NCBI GenBank assembly: GCA_029339505.1
Contig: JAQISU010000108.1
Coordinates: 20,593,501-20,657,500 of the forward strand
Origin: Unio delphinus
Taxonomy: Eukaryota; Mollusca; Bivalvia; Unionida; Unionidae
Length of the DNA stretch: 64,000 bases
Direction of reading: 5' to 3'
The translations under genes and the position numbers were made by a program. Shown here piece after piece: positions 13,298 through 27,045 of this stretch. Numbering within the stretch: the first letter of the stretch is position 1; every line of letters starts with the position of its first letter. The notes beneath the pieces are model-generated. The model did not search any database and was not told where the DNA came from. It saw only the letters and a program-made list of their open reading frames with translations.

Positions 13298-14100
13298 CCT
13301 TCCCTCTTCTGCCATTCCAAGTTCAATCCGTAACAAGTATTAGTAATCCTTCCCTCTTCTGCCATTCCAAGTTCAATCCGTAACAAGTATTAGTAATCCT
13401 TCCCTCTTCTGCCATTCCAAGTTCAATCCGTAACAAGTATTAGTAATCCTTCCCTCTTCTGCCATTCCAAGTTCAATCCGTAACAAGTATTAGTAATCCT
13501 TCCCTCTTCTGCCATTCCAAGTTCAATCCGTAACAAGTATTAGTAATCCTTCCCTCTTCTGCCATTCCAAGTTTAATCCGTAACAAGTATTAGTAATCCT
13601 TCCCTCTTCTGCCATTTCAAGTTCAATCTGTAACAAGTATTAGTAATCCTTCCCTCTTCTGCCATTTCAAGTTCAATCCGTAACAAGTATTAGTAATCCT
13701 TCCCTCTTCTGCCATTCCAAGTTCAATCCGTAACAAGTATTAGTAATCATTCCCTCTTTTGCCATTCCATGTTCAATCCGTAACAAGTATTAGTAATCCT
13801 TCCCTCTTCTGCCATTCCAAGTTCAATCCGTAACAAGTATTAGTAATCCTTCCCTCTTCTGCCATTCCAAGTTCAATCCGTAACAAGTATTAGTAATCCT
13901 TCCCTCTTCTGCCATTCCAAGTTCAATCCGTAACAAGTATTAGTAATCTTTCCCTCTTCTGCCATTCAAAGTTCAATCTGTAACAAGTATTAGTAATCTT
14001 TCCCTCTTCTGCCATTCCAAGTTCAATCTGTAACAAGTATTAGTAATGCTTCCCTCTTCTGCCATTCCAAGTTCAATTCAATCTCTAACAAGTATTAGCA
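13298..14100. repeat. minisatellite, 50-bp unit, about 16 copies
   Basis: Unit starts TCCCTCTTCTGCCATTCCAA and continues GTTCAATCCGTAACAAGTAT. Copies are almost identical in the left and middle parts and diverge towards 14000, indicating recent expansion. Confidence 0.97.
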
Positions 14101-14186
14101 GTCCACAGACACACTTGTGAGTGATCGAGATCTTTTGTTTACACTGTGTTTGCAATCCAGCCTCCTTGTTTATATATACTTGAACT

Positions 14187-14187
<1 letters not shown>

Positions 14188-14264
<77 letters not shown>
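14188..14264. repeat. (AT)n microsatellite
   Basis: About 77 bp of uninterrupted AT; a second short (AT)n is at 14517-14536. Confidence 0.95.
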
Positions 14265-14266
<2 letters not shown>

Positions 14267-15199
14267 AATGATTTTTCAGACAACTGGAAGGTTATACCGA
14301 CTCAAGCATGCTGAAATGGACTTCAACATGGAAAATTCTTCAAGTAATGGGCACTCACTCAATTAGACCATCTGATAATCAGAATGGAAAAAAACATCCA
14401 AGTTATTATGATTAATCACTCTTCATACAAACATTACCTGATCTGTCTAAAGTTCAACAACTAAATCATCTGTTGTTATTCAGTATGAATAGTTGTCAAG
14501 TTCATTACACTGTTAATATATATATATATATATATACAACTTGCAGCTGACTCATTCTGAAATAATCGGTCTCCCAATGAAAAAGGTTGAACATATGAGT
14601 CCTGTTCTTTCTTTTAAGATCAACGTCGATCAAGTAACTTTTCAATCAGTCTTTGCAAAACCTTGCAGCATATCTTACGACAATATTAGCTTCACGGTGA
14701 TAGTTACTGAAGAAAAAAATTAATTCCAAGACTGATGTTCAAAACAAGAACTTATGAAGATTAAGAATCTGATATAATACAAAATTAAAATCTCCATGTT
14801 ATTTTAAAAGAATCGAATTGTACAGAATCATACAAGTCCACATTTCATATTCGGCGCTGGGGAACACTGCAGCCAACTACATGTACTGCAGAACCACAAG
14901 TAATGAATATTTTACAATCATTTCCATGGGGATAAAAAAGTATTAAAAAATACATTTCTTTCCAAAGTTTATTTAAGTAACATTGAATAAATACTATAAA
15001 ACTTGCAATTATTTATTTATTATGCTTTCCTATGTATACTTTTAAACAACGTACAGCTTGAATCTCTAGCAGATATAACAGTGCGATTTGCGCAAAAGGC
15101 ATGCAACTAAGCCATTTCTAAAGACTGTTGGATATCCCCCCCTGGATTTACATAGGCCTTTCAAAATACCCACCAAAAATCGGTCCAAAAACAAGGTTC

Positions 15200-15790
15200 T
15201 TTGTCAGTATTACCTTTAAAGGCAGGGTAATCCAAGCGATTTGACTGCATTATCATTAAAGGTAAGATAATCTAAGCGATTTCAGTATTACCTTTATTGG
15301 TAAAGTAATCAAAGTAAATGTCATTATTACCTTTAAAGGTAAGGTAATCCAAGTGACTGTCAATATTACCTTTAAAGGTAAGGTAATCCAAGTGACTGTC
15401 AGTATTACCTTTAAAAGTAAGGTAATCGAAGTGACTGTCAGTATTACCTTTAAAGGTAAGGTAATCCAAGTGACTGTCAGTATTACCTTTAAAGGTAAGG
15501 TAATTCAAGTGATTGTCAGAATTGTCTTTATTGGTAAGGTATTCCAAGTGATTGTTACTATTACCTTTAAAGGTAAGGTAATCCAAGTGACTGTCAATAA
15601 TTACCTTTAAAGGTAAGGTAATCCAAGTGACTGTCAATATTACCTTTAAAGGTAAGGTAATTCAAGTGATTGTCAGAATTGTCTTTATTGGTAAGGTAAT
15701 CCAAGTGATTGTTACTATTACCTTTAAAGGTAAGGTAATCCAAAATGAATGTCAGTATTAACTTCAAAGATAAGGTTGTCAAAGCTATTG
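15200..15790. repeat. minisatellite, 39-bp unit with palindromic core, about 14 copies
   Basis: Unit GTCAATATTACCTTTAAAGG then TAAGGTAATCCAAGTGACT. Each unit holds TTACCTTTAAAGGTAA, a perfect inverted repeat. As 39 is a multiple of three, open frames run along both strands (13-residue period), without other signs of coding. Confidence 0.95.
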
Positions 15791-16734
15791 ACAGTATTAC
15801 GTTTTTAGTTATGGTAGTTCATGTTGTTTTCATTATATTAAGGTAAAACATGATTAAAAATTACATTTAATAATCTCTCAGAAATCATAGTTTAGATAGA
15901 AAACCAGGCCCCATGGTAAAAAATACACCTGAGCACAAAAACTGAACCAAACCCAGATGCCACATTTTTATTTTAAAGATTGTACTTGAAATATCTCAAT
16001 ATCATTGAAATGTGGCATGTATGTTGCTCTTCCTACCAGAAGATCCTGACAATATCTAAAACTTCAACAACAAGAAATCATAAACAATAGAGTTGTTTTA
16101 CATGTAAGAATGAGGTTTTTGTTCTAACAGTTTTGTATGGCCAGGTTACCAATTCATTAAACATGTTACAGGACAAATATTTCACCCGAAACCAAAAAAA
16201 TTAAAATTGATAATCAGTCTCTTACACAAACATTCTGATAGTCCACTAATCCTCATACTTCAAACCTTACATTATGCAAATAGATGAATTTTTAAAAAAA
16301 AGCATGTCCAAATTTTTGTTCAGATATTTCTTCTCTAAACCTTATGCATGCAAGTCTGATGTGGCCTCTGGTTAAACCTCAAATATTGGTTACAATATTT
16401 TTGACAAGAAAATTTACACAACTTAAAATCAGCATGCATGTAGGTGAAACAATGCTAAGAAAATCATGAAAAGTTCTATGAGCTGATTTTTTATTACAAT
16501 TATAGTCACAACTTTGTTTATAACTACAAATAAAACTAGAAAAATGGAAAGCAAATATATCCCCGCTACTCCAACATCCCACCCCTACCTTCATGAGATG
16601 AAATCATATAAAAAAAGGTGCACTCCATAGCAATCCACTGAAAACTGTTGAGTTGCATTTGCAAATTTAAGTTCGATATTTTATCCAACTTAATTTAAAA
16701 AAGGGCAATGACTTGAATGAGAGTACCACAGATG

Positions 16735-17300
16735 GTACACCTAACTCATGACCTTTTCCATGCTAATGACCCTAGCATTACCAGACTACCATATTGAATA
16801 ATAAGATATGATCTGTCTATAGGGGTTACAAACTAACAATCTGCATAAGGAAACAGACCAATTATTTCTATCATCAGTTGTATCCGGACCTTCTGCATAC
16901 AACTGAGTTCATGAGAGAACTATCAAGTCAAGCTATAAAAAAAAGTTCATTAAAATATCTTTGCATGTTTTAGTGCTTCACCCATACATATTCAGAGGTC
17001 ATGATTATATTTTCCTTTGCTGTGGCCTTGACCTTGATGCATGGGACATGACTGCCATGTGTGTCTTACTGTATAGTTGTGATATATAACTGGTTATGGT
17101 TTTATTTAAATATCATGGGTGGTTCAAACCTCAACACCAGACAAGGAAACAAGACATAAAATTACATCTTCCATTGATGCAACCTTGATCTTTAGACTTG
17201 GCCAAAGTTTCATGAAAATCTCTTCAACTGTTATAAAGTATTGGCTGTACTACAAACCTTAACAGATGGCCATACAAATAGACAGAAAGACAAAATAAAT
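16735..17300. repeat. degenerate dispersed repeat ('gaccttgacc' type)
   Basis: Blocks such as TGGCCTTGACCTTGATGCAT and AGTTTCATGAAAATCTCTTC recur here and at 29050-29960. Confidence 0.5.
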
Positions 17301-17343
17301 GACAAAATAAAGCTTTGTCAATATTTACATGATGACCATAATA

Positions 17344-17604
17344 TGTTGTTGTTGTTGTTGTTGTTGTAGGGTTTAATGCCATTTTTCAGCACATGATAGG
17401 CTATACATGGCGGCCAGTATTAATAGTGGAGGAAGAACTCAGGAAAATCGCCGGAAAGAACCACCGACCCATGAAAAGCTACTGGCAAGCTTTCTCACAT
17501 AACCCACATTGGCTGAATCTGAGACTCGAACCCATGCAGACAGAGGTGAGATGGCTGTGATCCGTAACGGTGAGCACTTTAGACCACTCAGCCACTCGGG
17601 GCCC
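17344..17604 (-). mobile_element. tRNA-derived SINE, family A, full-length copy
   Basis: On the minus strand it begins GGGGCCCCGAGTGGCTGAGT, with an A-box-like GTGGCTGAGTGG (17595-17584) and B-box-like GGTTCGAGTCTC (17532-17521). This is a Ser/Leu-type tRNA head, followed by a body and a (CAA)n tail. It is flanked by the 10-bp duplication GACCATAATA at 17334-17343 and 17609-17618, which shows insertion by retroposition. Confidence 0.9.
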
Positions 17605-18198
17605 CTTCGACCATAATAGGAACAAGTTAAAAAATAATCCCAAACAAAGCTGCTCTCATTGAGTTCTTTTAGATGCAAGACATAAAGGGAAGTAACTAGA
17701 AAAATACGAGAACAAAGCAATTTGTCAAGAAGCACATCTTCCTAATGATGAACATCAATGTACAATGTTTCAAGTTGAGCCACTGTAAAGTGAGAATCTA
17801 CTGCATTCATACAGTTGTATACTTCATCAGGCTTCAAGTCAAAAAGGACTTGAACAAACTTAATTTAAACAAAAAATTACAGGAACTCTGTACTTTTTGA
17901 AAATGTTCATCAGTTTTTGCCCATAATATTGCTTATGTTTCATGACACTCCAATGAAATCTGTACAGCTAGTTCCATTTACAAGATTCTGACAGACTCTA
18001 CGTTCAGCTGCAAGTACAATTTGGCACTAACTCCACAAATAAATCACAGAAGCAAAGTGATTTGTTAATATGGCCAATTCAGATAATGGTCACAATACAT
18101 AAAAAGTTTCACAGTGACCATGCCAAATCTTACACTAACTGTGATTACAATTCTCTCATTTTTTGCATTCAGCTGTAAGAGAAAAAGGGCAATAACTC

Positions 18199-18203
<5 letters not shown>

Positions 18204-18282
<79 letters not shown>
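18204..18282. repeat. (AT)n microsatellite
   Basis: About 79 bp of pure AT. Confidence 0.95.
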
Positions 18283-18284
<2 letters not shown>

Positions 18285-20399
18285 TGGTACAAACTGATTA
18301 ATTGACACGCTCATCTACAGATGGCAAACATGAAGTTACCAAGTTTCATGGCAAAGCACTGAAAACTGAGAGACTAATTGTGTAAACAAAAAATTGGAAG
18401 TGATTCACTGATGTATGCATCTACAAAGTTTTAATGGCAATCTATACAAATCTGCAAGATCACTACATTCCCAAAAGTATTAAACAGATGGATAGATGTA
18501 TGTATGGATGGATGGGTGGATGAATGAATGTATGGGCAGATGGAAGGATGAACACAAGGATTTCTTCATGCCCACCCTATACAGAAGTGGTTAATATAAT
18601 AAAGCTAGAATAAGAAGACTATTAGATCTTTTAAAAATTAAGCCACTTGACTGCCAGAATTTGATGATACAGGTGCATCTGATCAATTTCATATATTTTG
18701 AGGTTTTGAAGTTTAACATGAATTTCTGGCTCAAATTTTCTTTACAGAATGTGTGGCCTGATCTAATAAATTTCTGCTGAATGACAAATCTCTTGGGGAT
18801 GCAAGTTTTATTCAAGTTGTCATTATAAACGTAATAAGAAATGAAGCCTTTTTTGTCATTCTGTCTTTGATGATATCTATCATAACTCACATTTCTTTCT
18901 GCAATAATTACCTCTAATCAAACTTTGCACTCAAAGAGTTTTGTTTACTGCAAGTGAAAAAATTTCTAAATTTCTACCTTCCTTTACAGACTTTCTTTTT
19001 TCAGACAAAAACAAGCTTGAACAATTTGTATATCATTCATTCAAAATATAGTGACAACATGTGCGTCATAACAAATGACATGTCATTAGCAGACCTGCCA
19101 AAACCAACAAGATCGTCTCAGTAAGACAGCTGATTTTGTTTCTGAATGACACTTTTCGGTAAGGTGTAACAAAATATCATGTACTGCTATTGTCAAGTTG
19201 GAAAACATGTATTTAAAATGTTCTGTATTCCAAACGTGACTCGTATCGTTGCTTACAATTTACCTGTCATACATGTACTAATATAATCAATACACATGTA
19301 TGACTGACACTTAAATTTTCAGCAATAATAAGAGCCCCCATATTCTAAAGTGATGAATCCCGTGTAAGCATTCTGTTAATCTGAAAAGTGTTTAAAGTAT
19401 AATTACACCTTCAGTTCCAAACCTGATGCAGCTCAATCGGTTGTTGCTATCTCTCAACCTGACTCAATTCAAGGTTTTCCCATGATGGCAATCTTATCTC
19501 CCGCCACATGACATACTCAAATCAATAGGTTTTATCCAATGAATATAATTGTGTCCCTTCCTGCTTTTATTCAGAACAACTTCAATATAACTTTTTATTC
19601 TTCTGTACTGATTTAACTTTCTTGATAGGCTTTTTTTGTTCTTTCATCCTAAACATCTATTGGAAGCTGGACAATATTAAAATTAAAATAATTTATAATC
19701 AACAATTTGATCCCACAGACACATCATGATAAATATGTGCAGTTTAAAGCATCTAATGTACAACTATTCAAAAGTTAGTCTGGTTCCCTGACTTATTCCA
19801 CTACAGTTAATATGAAACCCAGATCCAAATCAGAAACAGATGTACCATTTATCCAGATTTTAACACAACAATCATATTTCTGTAGTTTGTCATTTATTCT
19901 GTAAGTCCGTATTTTACGGGTCATTTTCAAAAGATTTATGGCAAAATCGTAAGGGTTGGTAGGTCTGACACATAATAAATAGCAATTTAAATAAAAATAT
20001 TATTGGATGTTAATGCTCAGCAATAATAATTTCAATGGACATAAATGTGAGGATTAAACGGCGAATATTAATAATGATATGTTTTTGGTCTTTGACCTTT
20101 CCACTCATTTCTAGTCTCTTGAAAGTACAATACAGTTATGCAACCAGTTACATCTATGAAAGAATAAAGCAAGGATTAACTGGCTTTACAATGCAGGCAT
20201 GGCTACAACAATTTGTAATGCTGTTGTTTTAAATCAAGTTCAATGTACAAACTTTCCTTATGATTCCTTTAAATCCAGTGAAGTTTGCATCTCCCTTAAA
20301 TCTGTCTGTTACAATTAGGTATACGTAAGCATTATTTTACAAACACAAAATGGTAACATCTATTTTCCATTACCTATATTCTGTTCTGAAGAACAAGTG

Positions 20400-20725
20400 A
20401 TCATACTAACACCAACTGTCTTCATGATTACATCATGGTGACACCAGCTGTCTTCATGATGACATCATGGTGATACCACCAATTCTTTGTGATGACATAA
20501 TGGTGATACCATCTTCATGATGACTTCATGCTGACACAAACTATCTACATGATGACTTCATGCTGATACAGGCTGCAATCATGATGACATCATGCTGACA
20601 CCAACTGTCTTGATGACTTAATGCTAACACCAACTGTCTGGATGATGACTTCATGCTGACACCAACTGTCTTCATGACTTCATGCAGACACCGACTGTCT
20701 TGATGATGACTTCATGCTGACATCG
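20400..20725. repeat. minisatellite, roughly 30-36-bp unit, about ten copies
   Basis: Units of the type TGATGACTTCATGCTGACAC plus CAACTGTCTTCA, variable in length. Confidence 0.85.
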
Positions 20726-20789
20726 TAACAAGAAGAGGCTCAGTAGATGTATCTTTAGAAAATGCTTCCTCTTGATCGCATATATGTTA

Positions 20790-21480
20790 TGAAAATAACC
20801 TTTTCAAGGTTTCTCCTTTGTATTTTCATTCACCTCTGATGGCACATCATTGGTCCAATATCTGTATGACCTTTAAGTTATTATGCTTTCTGTCCAAGTC
20901 AGTCAAGCATTTTAAGAAATGATGTTTATTTTTAGTAACAGTGGTCATATTTGAAGTCATATTTCAATGTTTGTAAAAATATTCAAGGCTTTTAAGCCAA
21001 GATGCTTTCCATCCAATCTGGTCACTTTGTTGAAAGGTTTATGAAAAAGATGCTCAAGAGTTTTCTGTTTTTAGCAAACAAAAGCCATGGTAACAACAGT
21101 CATACCTGATTTCAGATTGGCATCATTTATATAAATTTGAAAATCCTACATACCAAGATGCACTTGGTCAAATTTGGTCATATTCTAGCAAGAGTTTTTC
21201 AAGATTAGTTCTTTGAATGTCTGTTCTTAGCAACTACTTTAATATTTGTAGTAAATTGGCATCATCTGTCAATGAAATTAAAAACCCTTCAAGCTAGGAT
21301 GGCATCAAATATATGTTAAGCTTTGTCTGAGCAGTCATCTAAACAAATTTGAATTTTCTGAGTACAGTATCCACAGCTGACGACTAAATGGTGTCATTTG
21401 TTTATTAAAATGTAAAGCCCTATATGCCATGATGTTTTCTATCAAATTTAAATTGTGTTAGTAGTTACCGAGTCGTTAAA
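20790..21480. repeat. degenerate long-period repeat (about 190 bp, three to four units)
   Basis: Markers 'tttttagcaac', 'gccatatttg', 'gatgctttc' and 'aaatttggtca' recur every 180-200 bp. Related blocks at 33150-33440 and 51200-51620. Confidence 0.55.
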
Positions 21481-21515
21481 ATATTTTGGCTCATCAAGAC
21501 TGCTGATATATTGTA

Positions 21516-21691
21516 CGGTGAAACCTGTCTTGAAAGAACACTTCTATGTCAGACCACCTGTCTTTAGAGACCATATTCTCAATGCATGAATTTAATGATT
21601 ATATAGCATTCTGACCTGTTATGAGACCATCATTCTTGAGAGACCATATTTTTATGACAGAAAGGGTGGTCTTTCAAGACAGGTTATACTG
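21516..21691. mobile_element. MITE with 26-bp terminal inverted repeats and TA flanks
   Basis: Left end CGGTGAAACCTGTCTTGAAA and right end (complement) CAGTATAACCTGTCTTGAAA; TA lies on both sides. About 176 bp, non-coding, consistent with a Tc1/mariner-pogo group MITE. Confidence 0.8.
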
Positions 21692-23352
21692 TAATATATT
21701 TACAAGCAAGGTTCAAAAACCGTGTTCTGCATCAAACTTGATTTGCCAGAAATTACGTTTGTGGTTACTTCAGACATTTGCAATTTGTGAACATATTGGG
21801 CAATACAGTTACACTGACAAGGTGGAAATGATCAAATACAATTTTTAACCTCTATCAAAAAAATTGCTGGAAATTTTTGATTGTGTAAATCATGGAATTT
21901 TAACAAGCATAACAATTTTCCTGAATTTGGTGGAGAAATACATTCTACAAAACATTTTCATTGCAAAGACCATAATAGAGGGAGATAATTACTTAACCAA
22001 TCATTATTTACATTAAAATGCAAATGAAATATCAGTATGTGAAAACTGAAGTCTTTCTTTTTAAAAAAACCCGTCTTGCTTCACTATCTGTAAAAACTGC
22101 TTCAACATAAATAAATCAGGTTATGTAACTGTGTTAAATTTTGACTTGTTAATTCATATATGACTCATTCACTGTGAGTTATATCACACGATGACTGGTT
22201 CACTGCTTCAAAAAGTGGACTGGTTCCCTCACTGTGTCTGACTTGTTAGGTGACTGTGATATAATCAAACAAACGAACAGCTGCCCTAGTTGCTGAGCAA
22301 GTTAATGTACATGTGGCAGGAGAAAACAATGGGAGGGGTTACAGAAGATAGACTGCCTATCAGCTATCCAGGCTACAGCTGCAAATTCAGAGCATGCCAG
22401 TAACAAAAGATCTATACCCAAACTCTGGAGCTCTTAGTATAGAGTCCACCCGCTGAAATAAAGGTAGATAACTTTAGGTAATTACAGAAAATGGGACATT
22501 AATTAGTGACTGAAGATTACATGCACATAGTTTTATATAAATATCTAGACCAGACTCTCCATATTATGTCAAGATGACAGTCATATCAATGTCACACTCC
22601 TCTATGCTAATCAACAGACACCATGCATTTAACACAATTTTTCTCGCAATGCTGAAAGGAAAACTTGTCTTGCAACATTAGCTTGTAGGTGATCTCTTTT
22701 AAGACAACAATCTCGAATGACTTCAATAACAAAATAAACTGCTGGACACAGTGTCATGAGACAAGAGTAAAATCCAGTCCATTTTGATTCTAAACTGGAC
22801 GATGGTGAATGACATTCATACATTCCAATCTGAGGTAACAGTTTCATTCCTCAAGCTGAAATTATTGCATAGATTGATATCATAAGAAGTGCCACATACT
22901 TTCAAGAATTATGCGATCTGAAACACGAGCTTGCTGTCAGAAGCTTGGTAATATGAGTGAAAGCTGGAATAGCTGCATTAGATGCTGGGGGTGGGAGGAC
23001 ACTTCAAAACTAAAAGCAAATCCATTCTGCCAGCACTATTAATGGATACAGCATTAGCAGACTGAAAATGTTTTAAACAATTCTGGGATTACTTTTGTGC
23101 ATAATTTATTTCTTTGAATTTCTAGTTTGTGTGTAATGCTGTAATTAGTTAAAAAGTAAAGTCCAACTAACCACTGGCAGGCATTCATTAAAAAAGCCAA
23201 GCAGAAGAATTTTTCAGGTCAATATGTACATGTCTGTACACCAAACAACATAGGTAAATGTTGATATATAGTATAGGTATTCTGAAAGCAGAATGACAAG
23301 ACAAATAGTAAGAATGAAAAAAAGCGAAAGTATGAGAACAAATTTTTTTTTA

Positions 23353-23560
23353 AAGATACCATATATACTTGCTTATAGGCCGAGTCCAACTGCAAACAGC
23401 ACAGACCCAGATCTGCCAGTGCATTATGTGATAGAAGGTATGGGTCTTTGCAGTATGTTAGAGGTAATCAGTAGAATAAACATACATCTGGATCTGCAGG
23501 CACATTATGATATGGCAGATGATGGTCTTCTCTACAAATGTGCAAAAGAAATTTGTTCCT
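23353..23560. mobile_element. MITE, ATATATACTCAC family, copy 3 (degenerate)
   Basis: Left end ACCATATATACTTGCTTATA. It has two internal blocks of GCATTATGTGATAGAAGGTA type. Confidence 0.55.
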
Positions 23561-23589
23561 ATGTGTCAATAATAAATACAGTAAAACTT

Positions 23590-23925
23590 CAAAAACTCAA
23601 GCTTCTATCACATCAAATATATGCCAAGTCCCGAAGTCCTAAATCAAACTTCTACCACATCAAATACATACCATGTCCCGAAGTCCTAAATCAAACTTCT
23701 ATCACATCAAATATATGCCAAGTCCTTGTGTCTTAAATCAAACTTCTACCACATCAGATACATACCATGTCCCGAAGTCCTAAATCAAACTTCTACCAAT
23801 GTGACATCATATACATACCATGTCCCGAAGTCCTAAATCAAACTTCTATTATATCAAATATATGCCAAGTCCTTGTGTCTTAAATCAAACTTCTATCACA
23901 TCAAATATATGCCAAGTCAGGAAGT
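23590..23925. repeat. minisatellite, about 47-bp unit, seven copies
   Basis: Unit contains CCCGAAGTCCTAAATCAAAC and TTCTACCACATCAAATACAT; variants CCTTGTGTCTTAAATC alternate. Confidence 0.88.
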
Positions 23926-24410
23926 CCTAAACAGGTTGATAATCATCACTTTAACAAGTCCACCAATGACTACTGTGTATTACCCAAGGTCACAAAACAG
24001 TCCTGAACAAATTAATACAATTTAAAGCATGAAACTTAGGATAACTACATCAGCTTGTCAACTCCCAAACAAGGGTAAAGTTGAATGATGCACATCGAAA
24101 TTATCATAATGTAATTTTGTAAAGAACAAGGAACTGATGGTCTATGGGCCAAAAAGAATTTCTTGGAATTCTAGATAGACAATTTCATCTATTAACAGCT
24201 ATGTGATGCAACCATTTCTAATATTCTTGAGTGACAAGATTTGCAAATTAGACACTGTGGCAGCCTTATTGGATGCAAGATTGGTACCATTTTCATTGAA
24301 GACAAACAACAGACCATTTGATGGCTTTTGATGGAATCTCCACGTCAACATGATATATCCATTCAGGAGAATGTCACAAGATTTTCATGGTGATAGCCAT
24401 ATTAGATGTA

Positions 24411-24650
24411 GCTGTTTAATTTTAAAGCCAATTCTCAGCACAAGATATGGGGACCATAGCAACTGGTGGAAGAAGAACCTGGGAAAACCCCAGTAAGAAC
24501 CATGGCCCATGGGAAGCTACTGACCCATAGGAAGCTACTGGCAAGCTTTCTCACCTTGACCAAGTCTGTGACTGGACTCGCTCAGTGAGAGGTGTGTTGC
24601 TAAGTTAGCAAAGGCAAGCACACCAGAGCTCTTGACCATCTAGGGCCCCC
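24411..24650 (-). mobile_element. tRNA-derived SINE, family A, diverged copy
   Basis: Recognised by TGGAAGAAGAACCTGGGAAA, GGAAGCTACTGGCAAGCTTT and the GGGCCCCC-type head; more diverged than the copies at 17344 and 62157. It sits inside a degenerate dispersed repeat (24200-24830). Confidence 0.75.
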
Positions 24651-25140
24651 AAGTACCATTTTCATTTAGGATCAACAAGATACATTAAAAGTCCAAATCC
24701 TATACCAATATGATCATCAATACTGGAGTAGAGATAACAAGATTTTTTTTTACATGGCCACCATGCTAGCCATATCTGATGTTTGGTAATTCATTCAGGA
24801 CCAAGAAATACCACCAAAAAATCTCCATGTGAAAAACCCACTTTCTATTTATGCAAAGCAATAAGATTTTTAAGTTTCATTTTTCTTTCAATCTTTTCTT
24901 TTCTTAAAATAATTTTCATGAAACATAATTAGCTTATTCACAGTGAAATGTATTACCAAAACAGCATATCGCTGTTCAGGTATTTGTTTAACTTAAATCT
25001 TAAATTTTTGTCATACAGTAGTTTGAGCTTTTGAAGTTTTTCTGTACTTAAAGCCTGAAGGGAACAACTTAACAATATTGGTCAGTAAAAGATGAAGAAG
25101 ATAACTACCTATGGCTTATGTAATGGGGGAAAAGACTTAC

Positions 25141-25266
25141 CTTGGCAGACTCTTTAAGAAGTAGCATAGCTGGATCCGAAACACTCTTGCCTGAAGCATT
25201 TTTTGTGGCACTGATCAGGTCTGACAAAGCTGAAGCAACATCTTTTACTGCATTAATTAGGAGTAC
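25141..25266 (-). CDS. TLN1: talin exon W17 (R11, integrin-binding site 2 helix)
   Basis: 126 bp, 42 codons, phase 0-0. The product begins VLLINAVKDVASALSDLISA and ends LLLKESAK, against vertebrate VVLINAVKDVAKALGDLISA. The first Lys of the two used in vertebrate IBS2 mutants is kept, while the second position is Ser. As I recall, the fly protein also has Ser there. Acceptor CACTCACAG, donor AAG|GTAAG. It sits alone between introns of 9.4 and 17.7 kb. Confidence 0.96.
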
Positions 25267-27045
25267 CTGTGAGTGAGAAAATATGATTAATTAGTAATTA
25301 CGTTATAAATGATAACTATAACAATTAGTGATCAGTGAACTGCTAAGTTACCCGCTCACTAAAATTTGCTTGGCAGGGTCGTTAGAGATCAAATTGTGTT
25401 AAGAAATCAAATCAGGAGGAAATGGAATCAATGGCCATAACTTCTCTAAATGATGATGGGTGGAAATGAAACTCATTCATGGTCTCAGAAATATAAAGTT
25501 GCATACAACATTTGACTGAATTCCAGCAATCCTTGGCAAAATAATTCTGCTGAAACCAAAGTCAGGAAGACAAAACTCCTGAGAATCATTTAAGGTCTTG
25601 TTAAAATCAAATTATCAAATCTTGTTTAAAATTTTACAAACATTGGCAAGAATATGACATGGAAAGCAAAATCAGGATTCCAGGCAATCAAGAGGCACAA
25701 CTCCTTTAAATGAAGTCATCATACGCTGGAAATCAAAGACAGTCATGGCCTCATTAATATAAGCCTGTGTACCAAATTTCATTTAAATCAAAGTAGTCAG
25801 AGTAACTTTATGCTGCAGAAACTAAAGCCGGGAGGCCAGGCAATCAGGGTAAATAACTCATGTAAATGAAAAATTGGAATGTTCGAAAATGAACTCAACT
25901 GAGGTTACTTACTACAAAGCTGCATACCTAGGCTGGGAAAACAGGGGCCATAACTCACCTGAATGACAGATATGGTTGAAAAACGACGTCTTTCATGATT
26001 TTATCAATATAAAAGTGCATGTCTAAATTTGCTTAGAATCCAACAATCCCCCGCTAAGTTATTTTGTCTCAAACTGTTTAAAGACGAATAGACTGATAGC
26101 TGCTACAACAAAAACTGACAATGAATGAAAACAAGTTTTATAATAGCCATGTGGAAAGCTGGATAAGCAAAAGATACACTTGGAGTAAATGGGAAACAAT
26201 TCAGAAATCTATAATGTACAAATAAATTCATATGCATGGTTACAAGCCAGTCTCATATAATGGGTGGCATCCATGCATGGTCTGAACATCCTTATGATTC
26301 CCTTAAAATGTATACAAATTATTATTAATTATTTAATTCAATTATAAAGATGGTGTTTCAGGCATCCCTGATGATTGCTCGTTTCTTTTTATTATTTTCA
26401 TGCAAAACTTCATTTTCAAAGCAAATTATTCTTTTTCGTGAAAAACTTTAGTACATAATATAACAGTGCAATTCCACAGAAGAACTTATTCTTAGGACAG
26501 TTAATTTACTTCAAAGTGATGACTATCACCCCCCCCACCCATTCCTGAAAAAAGTGATAATATGAAAAGAACACATGTATAACATGACAATAAATATGGA
26601 CCATTATCCTTAGATTAAAGAAACTCCTTGGGAAAATGGTGGTGGTGGTAGAAAACCCAGCCTATCAATAAGTAACATTGATCAATTTTACTAACAATAT
26701 TTCATTGATATTATAAAGATTTATGCCATGCAATATATCACGAAAAGCCTAATGCTTTCTCTGCATGCCAATATACCCATCGATTCAGCAAATTAACAAC
26801 AAAAAAAAATTTCTTACAAGATGTCAGATTTTAATTTTAATTTAGGATAAACTGGACACAGTAAGAATTCCAGTGAAAATTAAACAAGATTTTCACGACT
26901 GCTTCAAAAGTGGTCATATCTGCTGTCATACTGGCACCATTTTCATATAGGATCAACTGGGAATAACAAAATTGCTTTTAATGAAAAACCCATTGTGATA
27001 TAAGCCTCTATTAAGGATGAGTAGTGATTCATAATTCATAAACCC

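Noticed and set aside
13298..14100. CRISPR-like array
   Set aside because: The units are contiguous tandem copies with no unique spacers, in an animal intron.
15272..15782. Frames on both strands with a 13-residue period
   Set aside because: Produced by a 39-bp tandem repeat, a multiple of three; no start context, splice context or unique sequence.
17500..17604. True tRNA gene
   Set aside because: A and B boxes are present, but no full cloverleaf is evident and the sequence continues into a SINE body with target duplications.
22629..22847. 72-codon minus-strand frame (MKLLPQIGMYECHS...)
   Set aside because: Has an ATG and plausible composition, but no recognised family, no partner exons and a length expected by chance in 64 kb.
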